From assembly GCA_021775715.1 (NCBI GenBank), contig JAJFHI010000021.1, positions 1 to 8,560 on the forward strand: 8,560 nucleotides of DNA, read 5' to 3'. The notes under the pieces were generated by a model. That model had not been told where the DNA came from and made no database searches. It saw only the letters and a list, made by a program, of their open reading frames with translations. This DNA is from Hyphomicrobiaceae bacterium (GTDB taxonomy: Bacteria; Pseudomonadota; Alphaproteobacteria; Rhizobiales; Hyphomicrobiaceae). Made by a program: the position numbers and the translations under genes. Positions within the stretch are counted from its first letter, which is position 1; each line of letters starts with the position of its first letter. This document shows positions 1 to 6,242 of this stretch, in pieces.

Positions 1-255
1 GATGTTAATCGCTGCGTTAGTGGATTGTTTAATACGTGGCAGGAATTGCTCGAACACTGCAGGATCTTGAGTGGGTCGGCCCGTCTCTGGGTCACGGGCG
101 TGCAAATGTAGTATCGAGGCACCGGCTTCGGCCGCTGCAACCGCGTCATCAACAATTTGATCTGGTGTCACGGGCAGATGCGGCGACATACTTGGAGTAT
201 GAATTGCCCCAGTGACAGCACAGGTAATGATGACTTTTCGATTTCCTTTAGGCAT
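1..255 (-). CDS. Beta-keto acid cleavage enzyme (BKACE, DUF849), N-terminal part
   Basis: This is the first 85 codons of a gene that runs off the left edge. Enzymes of this family cleave a beta-keto acid with acetyl-CoA, giving acetoacetate and a new acyl-CoA; known substrates include 3-keto-5-aminohexanoate and dehydrocarnitine. The visible part shows the family's first beta strand with the TCAVTGAIHTPSMSPHLPVT signature (residues 11-30), then the LHLHARDP motif at 49-56, whose two histidines (50 and 52) are known zinc ligands in the family. The sequence GRPTQDPAVFEQFLPRIKQ (59-77) is also typical. The ATG at 253-255 matches the usual family start; no strong ribosome binding site precedes it. 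The gene starts 9 bp after the end of a broken GntR regulator on the same strand, which suggests a former regulator-enzyme pair. The specific substrate cannot be told from this part. Family assignment is firm. Confidence 0.9.
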   Translation of the reverse strand, partial: MPKGNRKVIITCAVTGAIHTPSMSPHLPVTPDQIVDDAVAAAEAGASILHLHARDPETGRPTQDPAVFEQFLPRIKQSTNAAINI

Positions 256-264
256 GGGTTTTCT

Positions 265-626
265 TTAACTTTTCTGTTGGCGTTGGTGGGCGATAAGGGC
301 GGCAAGGCGTTCTAAAGATATGCGATCGTCACGATTATCACGTTGGTCTTCGATTGACGGTAAGGCGACCGAAGGTGTTCGGTCAGGTCCGATAATTAGT
401 GCGCTCAGCCTATGACTTCGTCACCACCTCTGTTTCCGGGGTTGGCTGAGATGCCGAATTTCTCGACGAGATAACGGATCGAAATGGAGTGGCCCGGTTT
501 TAAGTTGCCGTTCATCAGTTCGGGACGAACAGCAAGACATACCTGATCACGAAGAGTCTTGCTCTTTTCGGCAACGACCGCCGTAGCTCTGACTTTCAAA
601 AACAGAAGTCTTTCAGTAACGGCCAA
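265..626 (-). pseudogene. GntR-family (FCD type) transcriptional regulator, frameshifted and truncated
   Basis: Two reading frames together spell the N-terminal half of a GntR/FadR-type regulator. The first frame (405-626) gives the winged-helix start, with LRDQVCLAV, LMNGNLKPGHSISIRYLVEK and FGISANP. In an intact protein this continues as the recognition-helix consensus TPVREALRRLEAEG, but here the frame is garbled and soon stops. The second frame resumes at about 402 with ALIIGPDRTPSVALPS, then DDRISLERLAALIAHQRQQ, matching the usual run into the FCD effector domain, and stops at 265-267. The distance between the two matching parts is 35 bases where the family has 36, so a net one-base loss fits, with a stop codon as well. 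Only about 120 codons remain of a usual 210-240, so most of the ligand-binding domain is gone. The 624-626 TTG is only the limit of the open frame; the true original start is unclear. It lies just upstream of the cleavage-enzyme gene, its probable former target. Confidence 0.75.
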
Positions 627-680
627 GCCGGTGCGTCTTGCCGCTTTCTAAACATCCTTCCTGTCTCAGACATCAAGTGT

Positions 681-693
681 GGTGTTCTACACC
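681..693. promoter_or_regulatory. Small perfect inverted repeat, possible GntR operator
   Basis: GGTGT and ACACC flank a three-base centre (TCT) about 55 bp upstream of the open frame of the broken GntR regulator. FadR-type GntR proteins bind short GT...AC dyads, often in their own promoter, so this could be the old autoregulatory site. With five-base arms a chance match is quite possible. Confidence 0.25.
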
Positions 694-800
694 TGAGCTG
701 CCATTGGCAAAACTATTACTCGCGTATTGTTTGTGAATGACCAACAATTTGGGATTGTCGTACGATGCAAAAGTGATCGAGCGAATTCCCAACGCACATT

Positions 801-1577
801 TTACTTCGCTGTCCAGCCACCATCCATCGACAATGTGGTGCCGGTTATCTGCGATGCGCCATCTGAAGTAAGATACTTACAAAGTTCTCCAATTTGCTCG
901 ACGGTCACGAATTCCTTCGTCGGCTGGGCGGCGAGCAGAACATCGCGCTTGACTTCCTCCTCGCTAATGCCTCGCGCCTTCGCAGTGCCCGGAATTTGGT
1001 TCTCCACAAGTGGGGTGAGCACGTAGCCCGGACAAATGGCATTAACAGTCACACCAAACTCGGCTGTCTCAAGTGCGATCGTTTTTGTAAAGCCGACGAC
1101 GCCGTGTTTGGCCGTGACATAAGCCGATTTATAGGGCGAAGCCACAAGGCCATGCGCGGAAGCAATATTGATCACCCGTCCCCAACGACGCTGCTTCATG
1201 CCGGGAAGCGCAACACGTGTCGTGTGAAACGCGCTCGACATGTTAATCGCAATGATCGCATCCCATTTGGCGACCGGAAACTCTTCAACGGGCGCCACAT
1301 GCTGGATGCCAGCGTTGTTGACTAGAACATCCACCTGTCCAAACAGCTTCTCTGAACTGCGGACTAAATCCTCGATTTCGTCGGGCTTGGTCATGTCTGC
1401 GCCGTGAAATGCGATGACACCTGTGCCGACAGTATCGAGCCGCGCACGCGTCGCTTCGATATCGCCACTGTCGCCAAATCCATTGAGCATGACATTCATA
1501 TTCTGAGCAGCAAAAGCTTCAGCGATCCCGAGGCCGATGCCACTTGTCGAACCCGTAACGATTGCAGTGCGTTGCAT
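801..1577 (-). CDS. bdhA: D-3-hydroxybutyrate dehydrogenase
   Basis: A 258-residue short-chain dehydrogenase that interconverts 3-hydroxybutyrate and acetoacetate with NAD in the cytoplasm (EC 1.1.1.30). Visible are the Rossmann glycine motif TGSTSGIG (8-15), NNAG (87-90), the active-site Asn112, Ser140, Tyr153 and Lys157 (YVTAK), and the C-terminal SMDGGWTAK. The residues that hold the substrate in the structurally studied Pseudomonas fragi enzyme (Gln94, His144, Lys152, Gln196, Trp257) all have counterparts shifted by two: Gln92, His142, Lys150, Gln194 and Trp255. This makes the assignment more specific than a generic SDR. Length is normal. The ATG at 1575-1577 has AGAAGG eight bases upstream. 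The gene follows scoAB after a 461-bp gap on the same strand and precedes the GntR relic, so it may have its own promoter. Acetoacetate, its product, is the substrate of the neighbouring CoA transferase and decarboxylase. Confidence 0.95.
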   Translation of the reverse strand: MQRTAIVTGSTSGIGLGIAEAFAAQNMNVMLNGFGDSGDIEATRARLDTVGTGVIAFHGADMTKPDEIEDLVRSSEKLFGQVDVLVNNAGIQHVAPVEEFPVAKWDAIIAINMSSAFHTTRVALPGMKQRRWGRVINIASAHGLVASPYKSAYVTAKHGVVGFTKTIALETAEFGVTVNAICPGYVLTPLVENQIPGTAKARGISEEEVKRDVLLAAQPTKEFVTVEQIGELCKYLTSDGASQITGTTLSMDGGWTAK

Positions 1578-1613
1578 AATTCTGACCTTCTGTGATCGGA
1601 GACATCAGGTGTG

Positions 1614-1631
1614 CCGGAAATTTTAATCCGG
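1614..1631. promoter_or_regulatory. CCGGA-N8-TCCGG dyad upstream of bdhA
   Basis: A short dyad with five-base GC-rich arms and an AT-rich eight-base centre lies about 40 bp before the bdhA start codon, upstream of its ribosome binding site. The position suits an operator in the leader or core promoter. No regulator can be named, and arms this short may be chance. Confidence 0.2.
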
Positions 1632-2038
1632 TTTGCCGTCATCATATAATTTGAGACAGCAAGTTATTAGATTTTGTCGACCGTTGTGATTTCTTTTGGA
1701 GAATGAGCAGTGGCGGAGAGGGTGGGACACAATTTCCTTCATGAAATGTTGAAATAAAGCTTCATTGTTCAACCGGCACGTTGCTGTCCTTCTGCGTGAA
1801 TGCACCAAAATCGGCACAATTGACGAGACTCAGTCATTGTCGGCAATTCACTCCACTGCCGCACTACCTCCAACTTTAATACGTTTGCCGGGAAGCCCGC
1901 CCATGCAATCCTTAGTGAGAACAGATAGGCCTGCACGGGAATGGCAGAAGTAAAGTTTTTTGTTGGGAGGCGCAGCAATTTGAACCACTCATCGCCGTAA
2001 ATATTTGGCTCCGAACATAGTTGCTCGCGAAAACAGAT
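1632..2038. other. Intergenic gap between scoB and bdhA, no gene recognised
   Basis: Together with the leader just before bdhA this is a 461-bp stretch between genes on the same strand. The open frames on both strands (up to 69 codons) have no family resemblance, no convincing ribosome binding site and many rare-looking residue combinations. No terminator hairpin with a T-run was found after scoB. The region probably holds the bdhA promoter, but no -35/-10 pair with good spacing could be picked out. Confidence 0.5.
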
Positions 2039-2668
2039 CTAGGTCAACAGTTCAGCCTCTGTCTGATTTCTCACTTCATTTTCGGTAACGTCCGGAGCTA
2101 GCTCGACGATCTTTAAGCCGCCATCAACAACATCAAAAACACCCAGATTGGTAACTATGCGGTCTACAACGCCCGCCCCGGTTAAAGGCAAAGTGCATTT
2201 TTTGAGAAGTTTGCTTTCGCCCTTCTTATTGGTGTGATCCATGATTACTACCACGCGTCGAACTCCGGCGACGAGATCCATTGCCCCCCCCATTCCTTTG
2301 ACGAGCTTACCTGGGATCGTCCAGTTGGCCAGGTCACCGTTCTGGTCCACTTCCATTGCCCCGAGTATCGACAGATCTATATGCCCTCCACGTATCATCG
2401 CGAAACTGTCGGCTGACGAGAAATAACTCGTGCGATCAAGTTCGGTAATCGTTTGCTTGCCAGCGTTGATAAGATCGGCGTCAACTTCGTCATCAAGTGG
2501 GAATGGTCCCATACCCAACATGCCGTTTTCGGACTGCAACGTAACGTCGATGCCGTCGTCAATGAAATTGGCTACGAGCGTTGGTATTCCGATTCCTAGA
2601 TTGACAAAAAAGCCGTCTTCCAGTTCCTGTGCGGCACGAGCCGCCATCTGATTGCGATCCCACGGCAT
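2039..2668 (-). CDS. scoB: 3-oxoacid CoA-transferase subunit B
   Basis: A 209-residue beta subunit of the succinyl-CoA:3-ketoacid (acetoacetate) CoA transferase, a class I CoA transferase. With subunit A it moves CoA from succinyl-CoA to acetoacetate, giving acetoacetyl-CoA for thiolysis. The catalytic glutamate is Glu47 in the QSENGMLG segment (45-52), which forms the glutamyl-CoA thioester in this family. The NLGIGIPT segment (23-30) and the RGGHIDLSILGAMEVD stretch (93-108) are also characteristic. Length is normal for a bacterial B subunit. The start at 2666-2668 is secured by AGGAGG seven bases upstream, the best ribosome binding site in the window. It lies 18 bp after scoA, so the two are surely co-transcribed. 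A run of eight G on the coding strand (2284-2291) encodes the MGGA turn and could be prone to slippage. Confidence 0.95.
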   Translation of the reverse strand: MPWDRNQMAARAAQELEDGFFVNLGIGIPTLVANFIDDGIDVTLQSENGMLGMGPFPLDDEVDADLINAGKQTITELDRTSYFSSADSFAMIRGGHIDLSILGAMEVDQNGDLANWTIPGKLVKGMGGAMDLVAGVRRVVVIMDHTNKKGESKLLKKCTLPLTGAGVVDRIVTNLGVFDVVDGGLKIVELAPDVTENEVRNQTEAELLT

Positions 2669-2686
2669 GCGCGGTCCTCCTACTTT

Positions 2687-3382
2687 TTAAGCTGCGCGAG
2701 TTGTGCGTTGTTCAATGCGTTTTTCGTGGGCGCCTTTTATTATCCGCTGCACGTAGATCCCCGGTGTATCGATGCTAGCAGGATCAAGCTCGCCGACATC
2801 GACCAATTCTTCAACCTCGGCCACCGTTATTTTTCCGCACGTTGCAACCATGGGATTAAAATTCTGTGCCGTTTTGCGGTAGATGAGATTGCCTGACGTG
2901 TCGCCTTTCCAAGCTTTCACAATGGATAGATCAGTCACGATTCCACGTTCAAGGATGTATGTTTTGCCGTCGAATTCTTTGTGTTCTTTTCCTTCTGCGA
3001 CTTCGGTACCAACACCAGTTTTGGTATAAAACCCCGGAATGCCAGCCCCTCCGGCGCGCATCCGTTCGGCAAGTGTCCCTTGCGGATTAAATTCAATCTC
3101 AAGATCTCCCGCCAAATATTGCTGCATGAAAAGATCATTCTCGCCGACGTAAGACGACATCATTTTCTTAATCTGTTTATCCTGCAACAAGAGCCCCAAC
3201 CCAAAGTCATCTACGCCCGCGTTGTTAGACGCAACCGTCAGACCTTTGACGCCAGATTTTTTTATGGCGCTAATGAGATTTTCAGGAATACCGCACAGAC
3301 CAAAACCGCCCGCTGCGATCGTCATCGAATCGAATAAAATGCCGTCGAGCGCCTCGTCAGCGGACTCATAAACCTTCTTCAT
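2687..3382 (-). CDS. scoA: 3-oxoacid CoA-transferase subunit A
   Basis: A 231-residue alpha subunit of the acetoacetate:succinyl-CoA transferase, the partner of the next gene. Family marks are the glycine-rich GGFGLCGIPE segment near the N terminus (25-34), VASNNAGVDDFGLGLLL (50-66), SYVGEN (77-82), the GTLAERMRAGGAGIPGFYT stretch (102-120) and NPMVATCGKITVAEVEELV (176-194). Length matches other bacterial A subunits. The ATG at 3380-3382 is preceded by AGGA with a nine-base spacer. The gene lies 105 bp downstream of adc with a strong hairpin in the gap, so scoAB may be read partly from the adc promoter and partly from its own. Bacteria use this pair for growth on 3-hydroxybutyrate, acetoacetate or stored polyhydroxybutyrate. 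Confidence 0.95.
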   Translation of the reverse strand: MKKVYESADEALDGILFDSMTIAAGGFGLCGIPENLISAIKKSGVKGLTVASNNAGVDDFGLGLLLQDKQIKKMMSSYVGENDLFMQQYLAGDLEIEFNPQGTLAERMRAGGAGIPGFYTKTGVGTEVAEGKEHKEFDGKTYILERGIVTDLSIVKAWKGDTSGNLIYRKTAQNFNPMVATCGKITVAEVEELVDVGELDPASIDTPGIYVQRIIKGAHEKRIEQRTTRAA

Positions 3383-3407
3383 CCTGCATTGTCCTGTTGC
3401 TTTAAAA

Positions 3408-3435
3408 GCGGGGCCGATTTCACAATCGACCCCGC
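3408..3435 (-). terminator. Hairpin between adc and scoA, probable terminator or attenuator
   Basis: Two 12-base arms flank a four-base loop (3420-3423). In RNA from the minus strand every position pairs, one as a G-U wobble (3414 with 3429), and the stem starts with GCGGGG. Immediately after it the minus-strand RNA reads UUUU, then A-rich sequence. The stem is strong but the U-tract is short, so partial read-through into scoA is likely. It lies about 50 bp past the adc stop codon and 25 bp before the scoA start. Confidence 0.6.
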
Positions 3436-3487
3436 CTGATAAAATTCTATATCGCGTCTAAACACTCGGGTTTAACGGCTTGTTAGA

Positions 3488-4243
3488 TCAGTCTTTTAGA
3501 TAGTCATGCAATACCGTTCCATATGGAAGGTCATATTGTCCTTCAAAATAGAACCCTTTGACGACTTCAGTGACCTCGAATAACCCCAATGGATCGGCGG
3601 CAGAGTCGTTAAACTCTACACATGATGGGCCTTCGTCAAGTTTCGTACACACAAAATTCTCAAGTTCCATCAGTGTAAGCTGTGCAACATCTGGTCGTGC
3701 ACCTTCCACAACTGATGGGATCAGCTTGTAATTGATGAAAGGCTTCGCAAGCTGAGCAACCAATGGGTCCATCGGGTCAGTTGGAAGAGATACGCGAGGA
3801 CTAATAGACACTTTGAAGATTTCGTGCCCACCTCGTTCCACTGAGCGGGTCAAGACATCTTCTTGCTCAGTAAAGTGGACGCGTGCAATCTTTTTTGGAT
3901 ACCCGTAAATCTCGCGACCAGCCGCAATCGGACTATCATTGTTGAGATAGAGATGGGCGTTGTAGTTGCCTGCAATCATGCCATCTTTTCCAGGGTACTC
4001 GACAGGGATGGTTAGAAACATTTCCCGATAGGCGCAAAATCCAGTTGTTCGTGGCAAGTGGTTGACCCACGCATAGACATAGAGGTCTGAATTATAGATA
4101 AGTGGCTTTGGAACCACCTTCTCTAGGACTTCCTTTGTCGTGCGAAAAACGCATAAAATTGTGTTGGTGTCTCTGTATTTGTAGGGAGGCTTGTCATATG
4201 CAGGCGCACTGATGGGAATGCTATATCCTTCGGGCATAGTCAT
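3488..4243 (-). CDS. adc: Acetoacetate decarboxylase
   Basis: A 251-residue enzyme that decarboxylates acetoacetate to acetone and CO2 through a lysine Schiff base (EC 4.1.1.4). The signature EIYGYPKKIA (111-120) holds the catalytic Lys117 and the adjacent Lys118, equivalent to Lys115/Lys116 of the clostridial enzyme, where the second lysine lowers the pKa of the first. The CAYREMFLTIPV stretch (70-81) carries the conserved glutamate of the active site, and AGNYNAHLYLNND (91-103) is also typical. The open frame reaches back to 4387, but the start is placed at 4241-4243 because AGGAGA precedes it by nine bases, the resulting MTMPEGYSIP start matches relatives, and the 48 extra codons upstream look non-coding. 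It is the first gene of the leftward ketone-body group, before the hairpin and scoAB. Confidence 0.93.
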   Translation of the reverse strand: MTMPEGYSIPISAPAYDKPPYKYRDTNTILCVFRTTKEVLEKVVPKPLIYNSDLYVYAWVNHLPRTTGFCAYREMFLTIPVEYPGKDGMIAGNYNAHLYLNNDSPIAAGREIYGYPKKIARVHFTEQEDVLTRSVERGGHEIFKVSISPRVSLPTDPMDPLVAQLAKPFINYKLIPSVVEGARPDVAQLTLMELENFVCTKLDEGPSCVEFNDSAADPLGLFEVTEVVKGFYFEGQYDLPYGTVLHDYLKD

Positions 4244-4252
4244 GCGAGATAC

Positions 4253-4258
4253 TCTCCT
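4253..4258 (-). promoter_or_regulatory. Ribosome binding site that fixes the adc start
   Basis: AGGAGA on the minus strand, nine bases from the ATG at 4241-4243. It supports this start over the much longer frame open to 4387 and over the second ATG two codons later. Confidence 0.7.
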
Positions 4259-4314
4259 GGGTTGTTTCTTTTTAGTGTGAATCCATTGCTCAGATCGATG
4301 GAGTAAATTCAATG

Positions 4315-4324
4315 ATGACGTCAT
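4315..4324. promoter_or_regulatory. Perfect 10-bp palindrome upstream of adc
   Basis: ATGACGTCAT is a perfect palindrome about 70 bp before the adc start codon, where a promoter or operator would be expected. No bacterial regulator family can be named from it with confidence, and no convincing -35/-10 pair was found around it. It could be an operator dyad or chance. Confidence 0.3.
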
Positions 4325-4477
4325 ATGAAAACCGTTTCCGAGCCACAGTTGCGCATTGACTGTCGAGCTAACAACAGTCTGCTTCATTCCGGTGTCTTGA
4401 ATTGATCTTCACGCAATACGGCAGGGTCATCGTGCTGCATGGCCCAACGCTCACGTCTGTTGGCACCGTGAGTCTTC

Positions 4478-4750
4478 TTATTTTTCCGGCTGTTTATGGT
4501 TACTGCAGAGATTACATTTGCCGCTGCAATCTGACGTTTGTTTTGATTTGCCGCTACATGGGCCATCAGCAGTGCGGCTGTTCCAGAATTCCTGGAACAG
4601 CTGCCCTTCGACATACGTATCACTGGGCCTTGCGATCGTCGTCGCATCTGCATCGATGTAAGATGTAAACACAGCAGGCTCTCCGGCGTTAAAGAATTCA
4701 CTGCACCCTTCACCGCTCGCAACCGCTGCAGATCTAATCTCCTTCGACAT
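4478..4750 (-). pseudogene. SnoaL/DUF4440-like (NTF2 fold) small protein, broken after about 65 codons
   Basis: The first 65 codons resemble the N-terminal half of SnoaL/DUF4440 proteins: FFNAGEPAVFTSYIDADA (19-36) matches the family's FNAGDAAAVAALYTEDA, and YVEGQLFQEFWN (46-57) matches its V.GR.AI..FW helix. The rest should give the beta strands of the cone-shaped fold, but it turns into a low-complexity, lysine- and cysteine-rich tail and stops at residue 90, short of the usual 120-140. No frame recovers the expected later strands, so this looks like an N-terminal remnant joined to unrelated sequence rather than a simple frameshift. The start is well supported by AAGGA eight bases upstream of 4748-4750. 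The gene faces the LysR regulator across 115 bp, the usual layout for a LysR target. It could still be translated as a short protein. Confidence 0.5.
4577..4601. repeat. Perfect inverted repeat, 10-bp arms with 5-bp centre
   Basis: GCTGTTCCAG, a five-base centre and CTGGAACAGC form a perfect dyad inside the SnoaL-like remnant, over the codons for the GQLFQEFWNSR segment and close to where family similarity ends. In RNA it would form a stable hairpin without a U-tract. Whether it is a protein-binding site, a break-point relic or chance within codons is not decidable here. Confidence 0.55.
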
Positions 4751-4843
4751 CGGTGTTTTCCTTTTTCAAGTGACACGGCGACGAAATCGTTTGTATTTCT
4801 TACAGTAAGGGGGGCAATGTGATAAACACCTATTTGACGAAAC

Positions 4844-4868
4844 CATTGATTAGTAAAATTAACCAATG
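4844..4868. promoter_or_regulatory. LysR-type box overlapping the lysR start codon
   Basis: An imperfect 25-bp palindrome whose outer parts read CATTG and CAATG, with matching TTA and TAA further in. The bases T4850 and A4862 form a T-N11-A motif exactly centred on the dyad, as in LysR-family binding sites. It includes the start codon of the LysR gene and lies in the region shared with the divergent SnoaL-like gene, so it fits autoregulation plus control of the divergent promoter. Inferred from symmetry only. Confidence 0.5.
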
Positions 4869-5741
4869 ACGCCCAACCTGAATGACATGCTGGTGTTTTT
4901 GACCGTGGTCGATGAACGATCATTCAGCGCTGCTGCGGAAAAACTCAACCGCACACGATCGGCCATTAGCCAGGCCGTCTCGCGATTGGAGAGTGATGTC
5001 GGAGCGAGGTTACTTTATCGCAGCACACGGTCGCTTGCTCTCACCGAAGCCGGCGCACGGCTTGCCAGCCGTTGCCGTGACATCAAACGCAACTACGATG
5101 ACGCGCTTGGCGATCTGCAGGATATTTCCGAAGTCTCTTCGGGATTACTAACCGTTACAGCGCCACATGCGCTTTGCGGGTCGATTCTTATTCCAACCGT
5201 TGCGCAATTCATGGCGACACATGGAAAGATGAATGTTCGGATCATCGCTGAAGATGCTCGGCTTGATCTTATCGCCGAACAAGTTGATCTGGCTCTGCGA
5301 TCGGGGGAACCCAGTGGTCAGACGGCACGCGTGTCAAAAATTGGCGGGGTTGGTGAAAGCTTGTATGCAAGCAAATCCTACATCGATGAGCGCGGCGGCA
5401 TTCCCAACGATCTGGAGCAGTTGCGCGATTGGGACCATATTGCAAACGAATGGCAGGGCACACCGATTAGCTATGAACTCAACTCGGGAACGAAGCTCAC
5501 GATCGAACCGCGCATTCGATGCAACGCCTTCCCTCACGTCATGACTGCAGTCTCGGCATCTCTTGGTGTCGCTCGCCTACCTGATCCAGCTGCGAAAGTC
5601 GGCGTGGAAACCGGTCAGCTTTTATTGATTGCGGAACTTGGAGTATCGCCAATTTATGCCGTACATCATTTTGACACGCGTCCGCCCAAGTGGGTGAAGA
5701 GTTTTGTTCAAGCGCTGCGTCAACAAATGAAGAGAACTTGA
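4866..5741 (+). CDS. LysR-family transcriptional regulator
   Basis: A 291-residue DNA-binding regulator of usual LysR length. The N-terminal winged helix-turn-helix is clear: MLVFLTVVDERSFSAAAEKL (8-27), then RTRSAISQAVSRLESDVGARLL (29-50) and the RSTRSLALTEAG wing and linker start (52-63). The rest (about 90-290) is the two-lobed effector-binding domain, starting with SGLLTVTAPHALCGSILIP. This type usually acts as a tetramer and responds to a small metabolite, unknown here. The ATG at 4866 is the family's normal start, although no good ribosome binding site precedes it. It diverges from the SnoaL-like remnant at 4750, and a LysR-type dyad covers its own start. The nearby acetoacetate genes on the other strand are possible but unproven targets. 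The gene appears intact. Confidence 0.93.
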   Translation: MTPNLNDMLVFLTVVDERSFSAAAEKLNRTRSAISQAVSRLESDVGARLLYRSTRSLALTEAGARLASRCRDIKRNYDDALGDLQDISEVSSGLLTVTAPHALCGSILIPTVAQFMATHGKMNVRIIAEDARLDLIAEQVDLALRSGEPSGQTARVSKIGGVGESLYASKSYIDERGGIPNDLEQLRDWDHIANEWQGTPISYELNSGTKLTIEPRIRCNAFPHVMTAVSASLGVARLPDPAAKVGVETGQLLLIAELGVSPIYAVHHFDTRPPKWVKSFVQALRQQMKRT

Positions 5742-6242
5742 GCGGCGACCTCGAACAAAGGGGAGGACGCGGCGTGACAGCAGACCACACACTATTACCC
5801 CCTTTCCTGTCCCATGCTTGACCTCGCAGCCGTTGCCAAGCACGTCATCGCGGCGACGTGGATCGGGTTGCGCGATGATGATATGCAGAGGCGATCAATC
5901 ATCTACCATCGACTGCGACGCGTTTTGAGTTGATGTGCGTGTAGAAAGGGTTGAAGGGATAAGACTGTGAGTATTCATCACACCGAATGGCTGCAAAAGC
6001 ACGCGAACGACATCATCACCATAGTGATTCAACGGTGACGACATTAATATCGTTACCGACGCTAGGCCCGGCACGCCTTGACTTCAGCAGGTTTTCAGTA
6101 AACTTTTGTTGGACGTTGAGGAAAGCCCGCTTCGAGATTAACCGTCATCGGGACGTGGACCCGATAGCCTCGACAACAGCACCGTTATTTGTTGCGTGGG
6201 CTGTGAACTCTGGCTCAATCTGGACGATGGTAAATAGTCGAT
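5742..6242. other. About 500 bp without a supportable gene
   Basis: Between lysR and the small membrane protein. A plus-strand frame of 39 codons (ATG at 5814) has no ribosome binding site and no family resemblance. The 90-codon frame at 5987-6259 begins with a histidine-rich run and looks like an accident of composition. On the minus strand 6016-6231 reads as a protein-like frame broken by one TGA and may be a gene relic. No good terminator for lysR is visible; AAAGGGG and CCCCTTT near 5757-5805 are too far apart. Confidence 0.5.

Noticed and set aside
894..1325. 143-codon plus-strand frame inside bdhA
   Set aside because: Antisense shadow of a clearly real dehydrogenase gene; no family resemblance.
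1769..1978. 69-codon minus-strand frame in the scoB-bdhA gap
   Set aside because: No ribosome binding site, no family resemblance, and the overlapping frames are equally unconvincing.
2981..3337. 118-codon plus-strand frame inside scoA
   Set aside because: Antisense to the CoA-transferase subunit; composition follows the codons of the real gene.
4244..4387. N-terminal extension of acetoacetate decarboxylase by 48 codons
   Set aside because: The ribosome binding site at 4253-4258 and the family's usual length point to the start at 4243; the extension has no resemblance to family members.
4384..4923. 179-codon minus-strand frame across the lysR start
   Set aside because: It is antisense to the lysR N terminus and out of frame with the SnoaL-like start that has the good ribosome binding site; only its last third (below about 4600) might be a relic and is discussed with that gene.
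5757..5805. AAAGGGG / CCCCTTT as a lysR terminator
   Set aside because: The arms are separated by 35 bases and no T-run follows, so it is unlikely to work as an intrinsic terminator.
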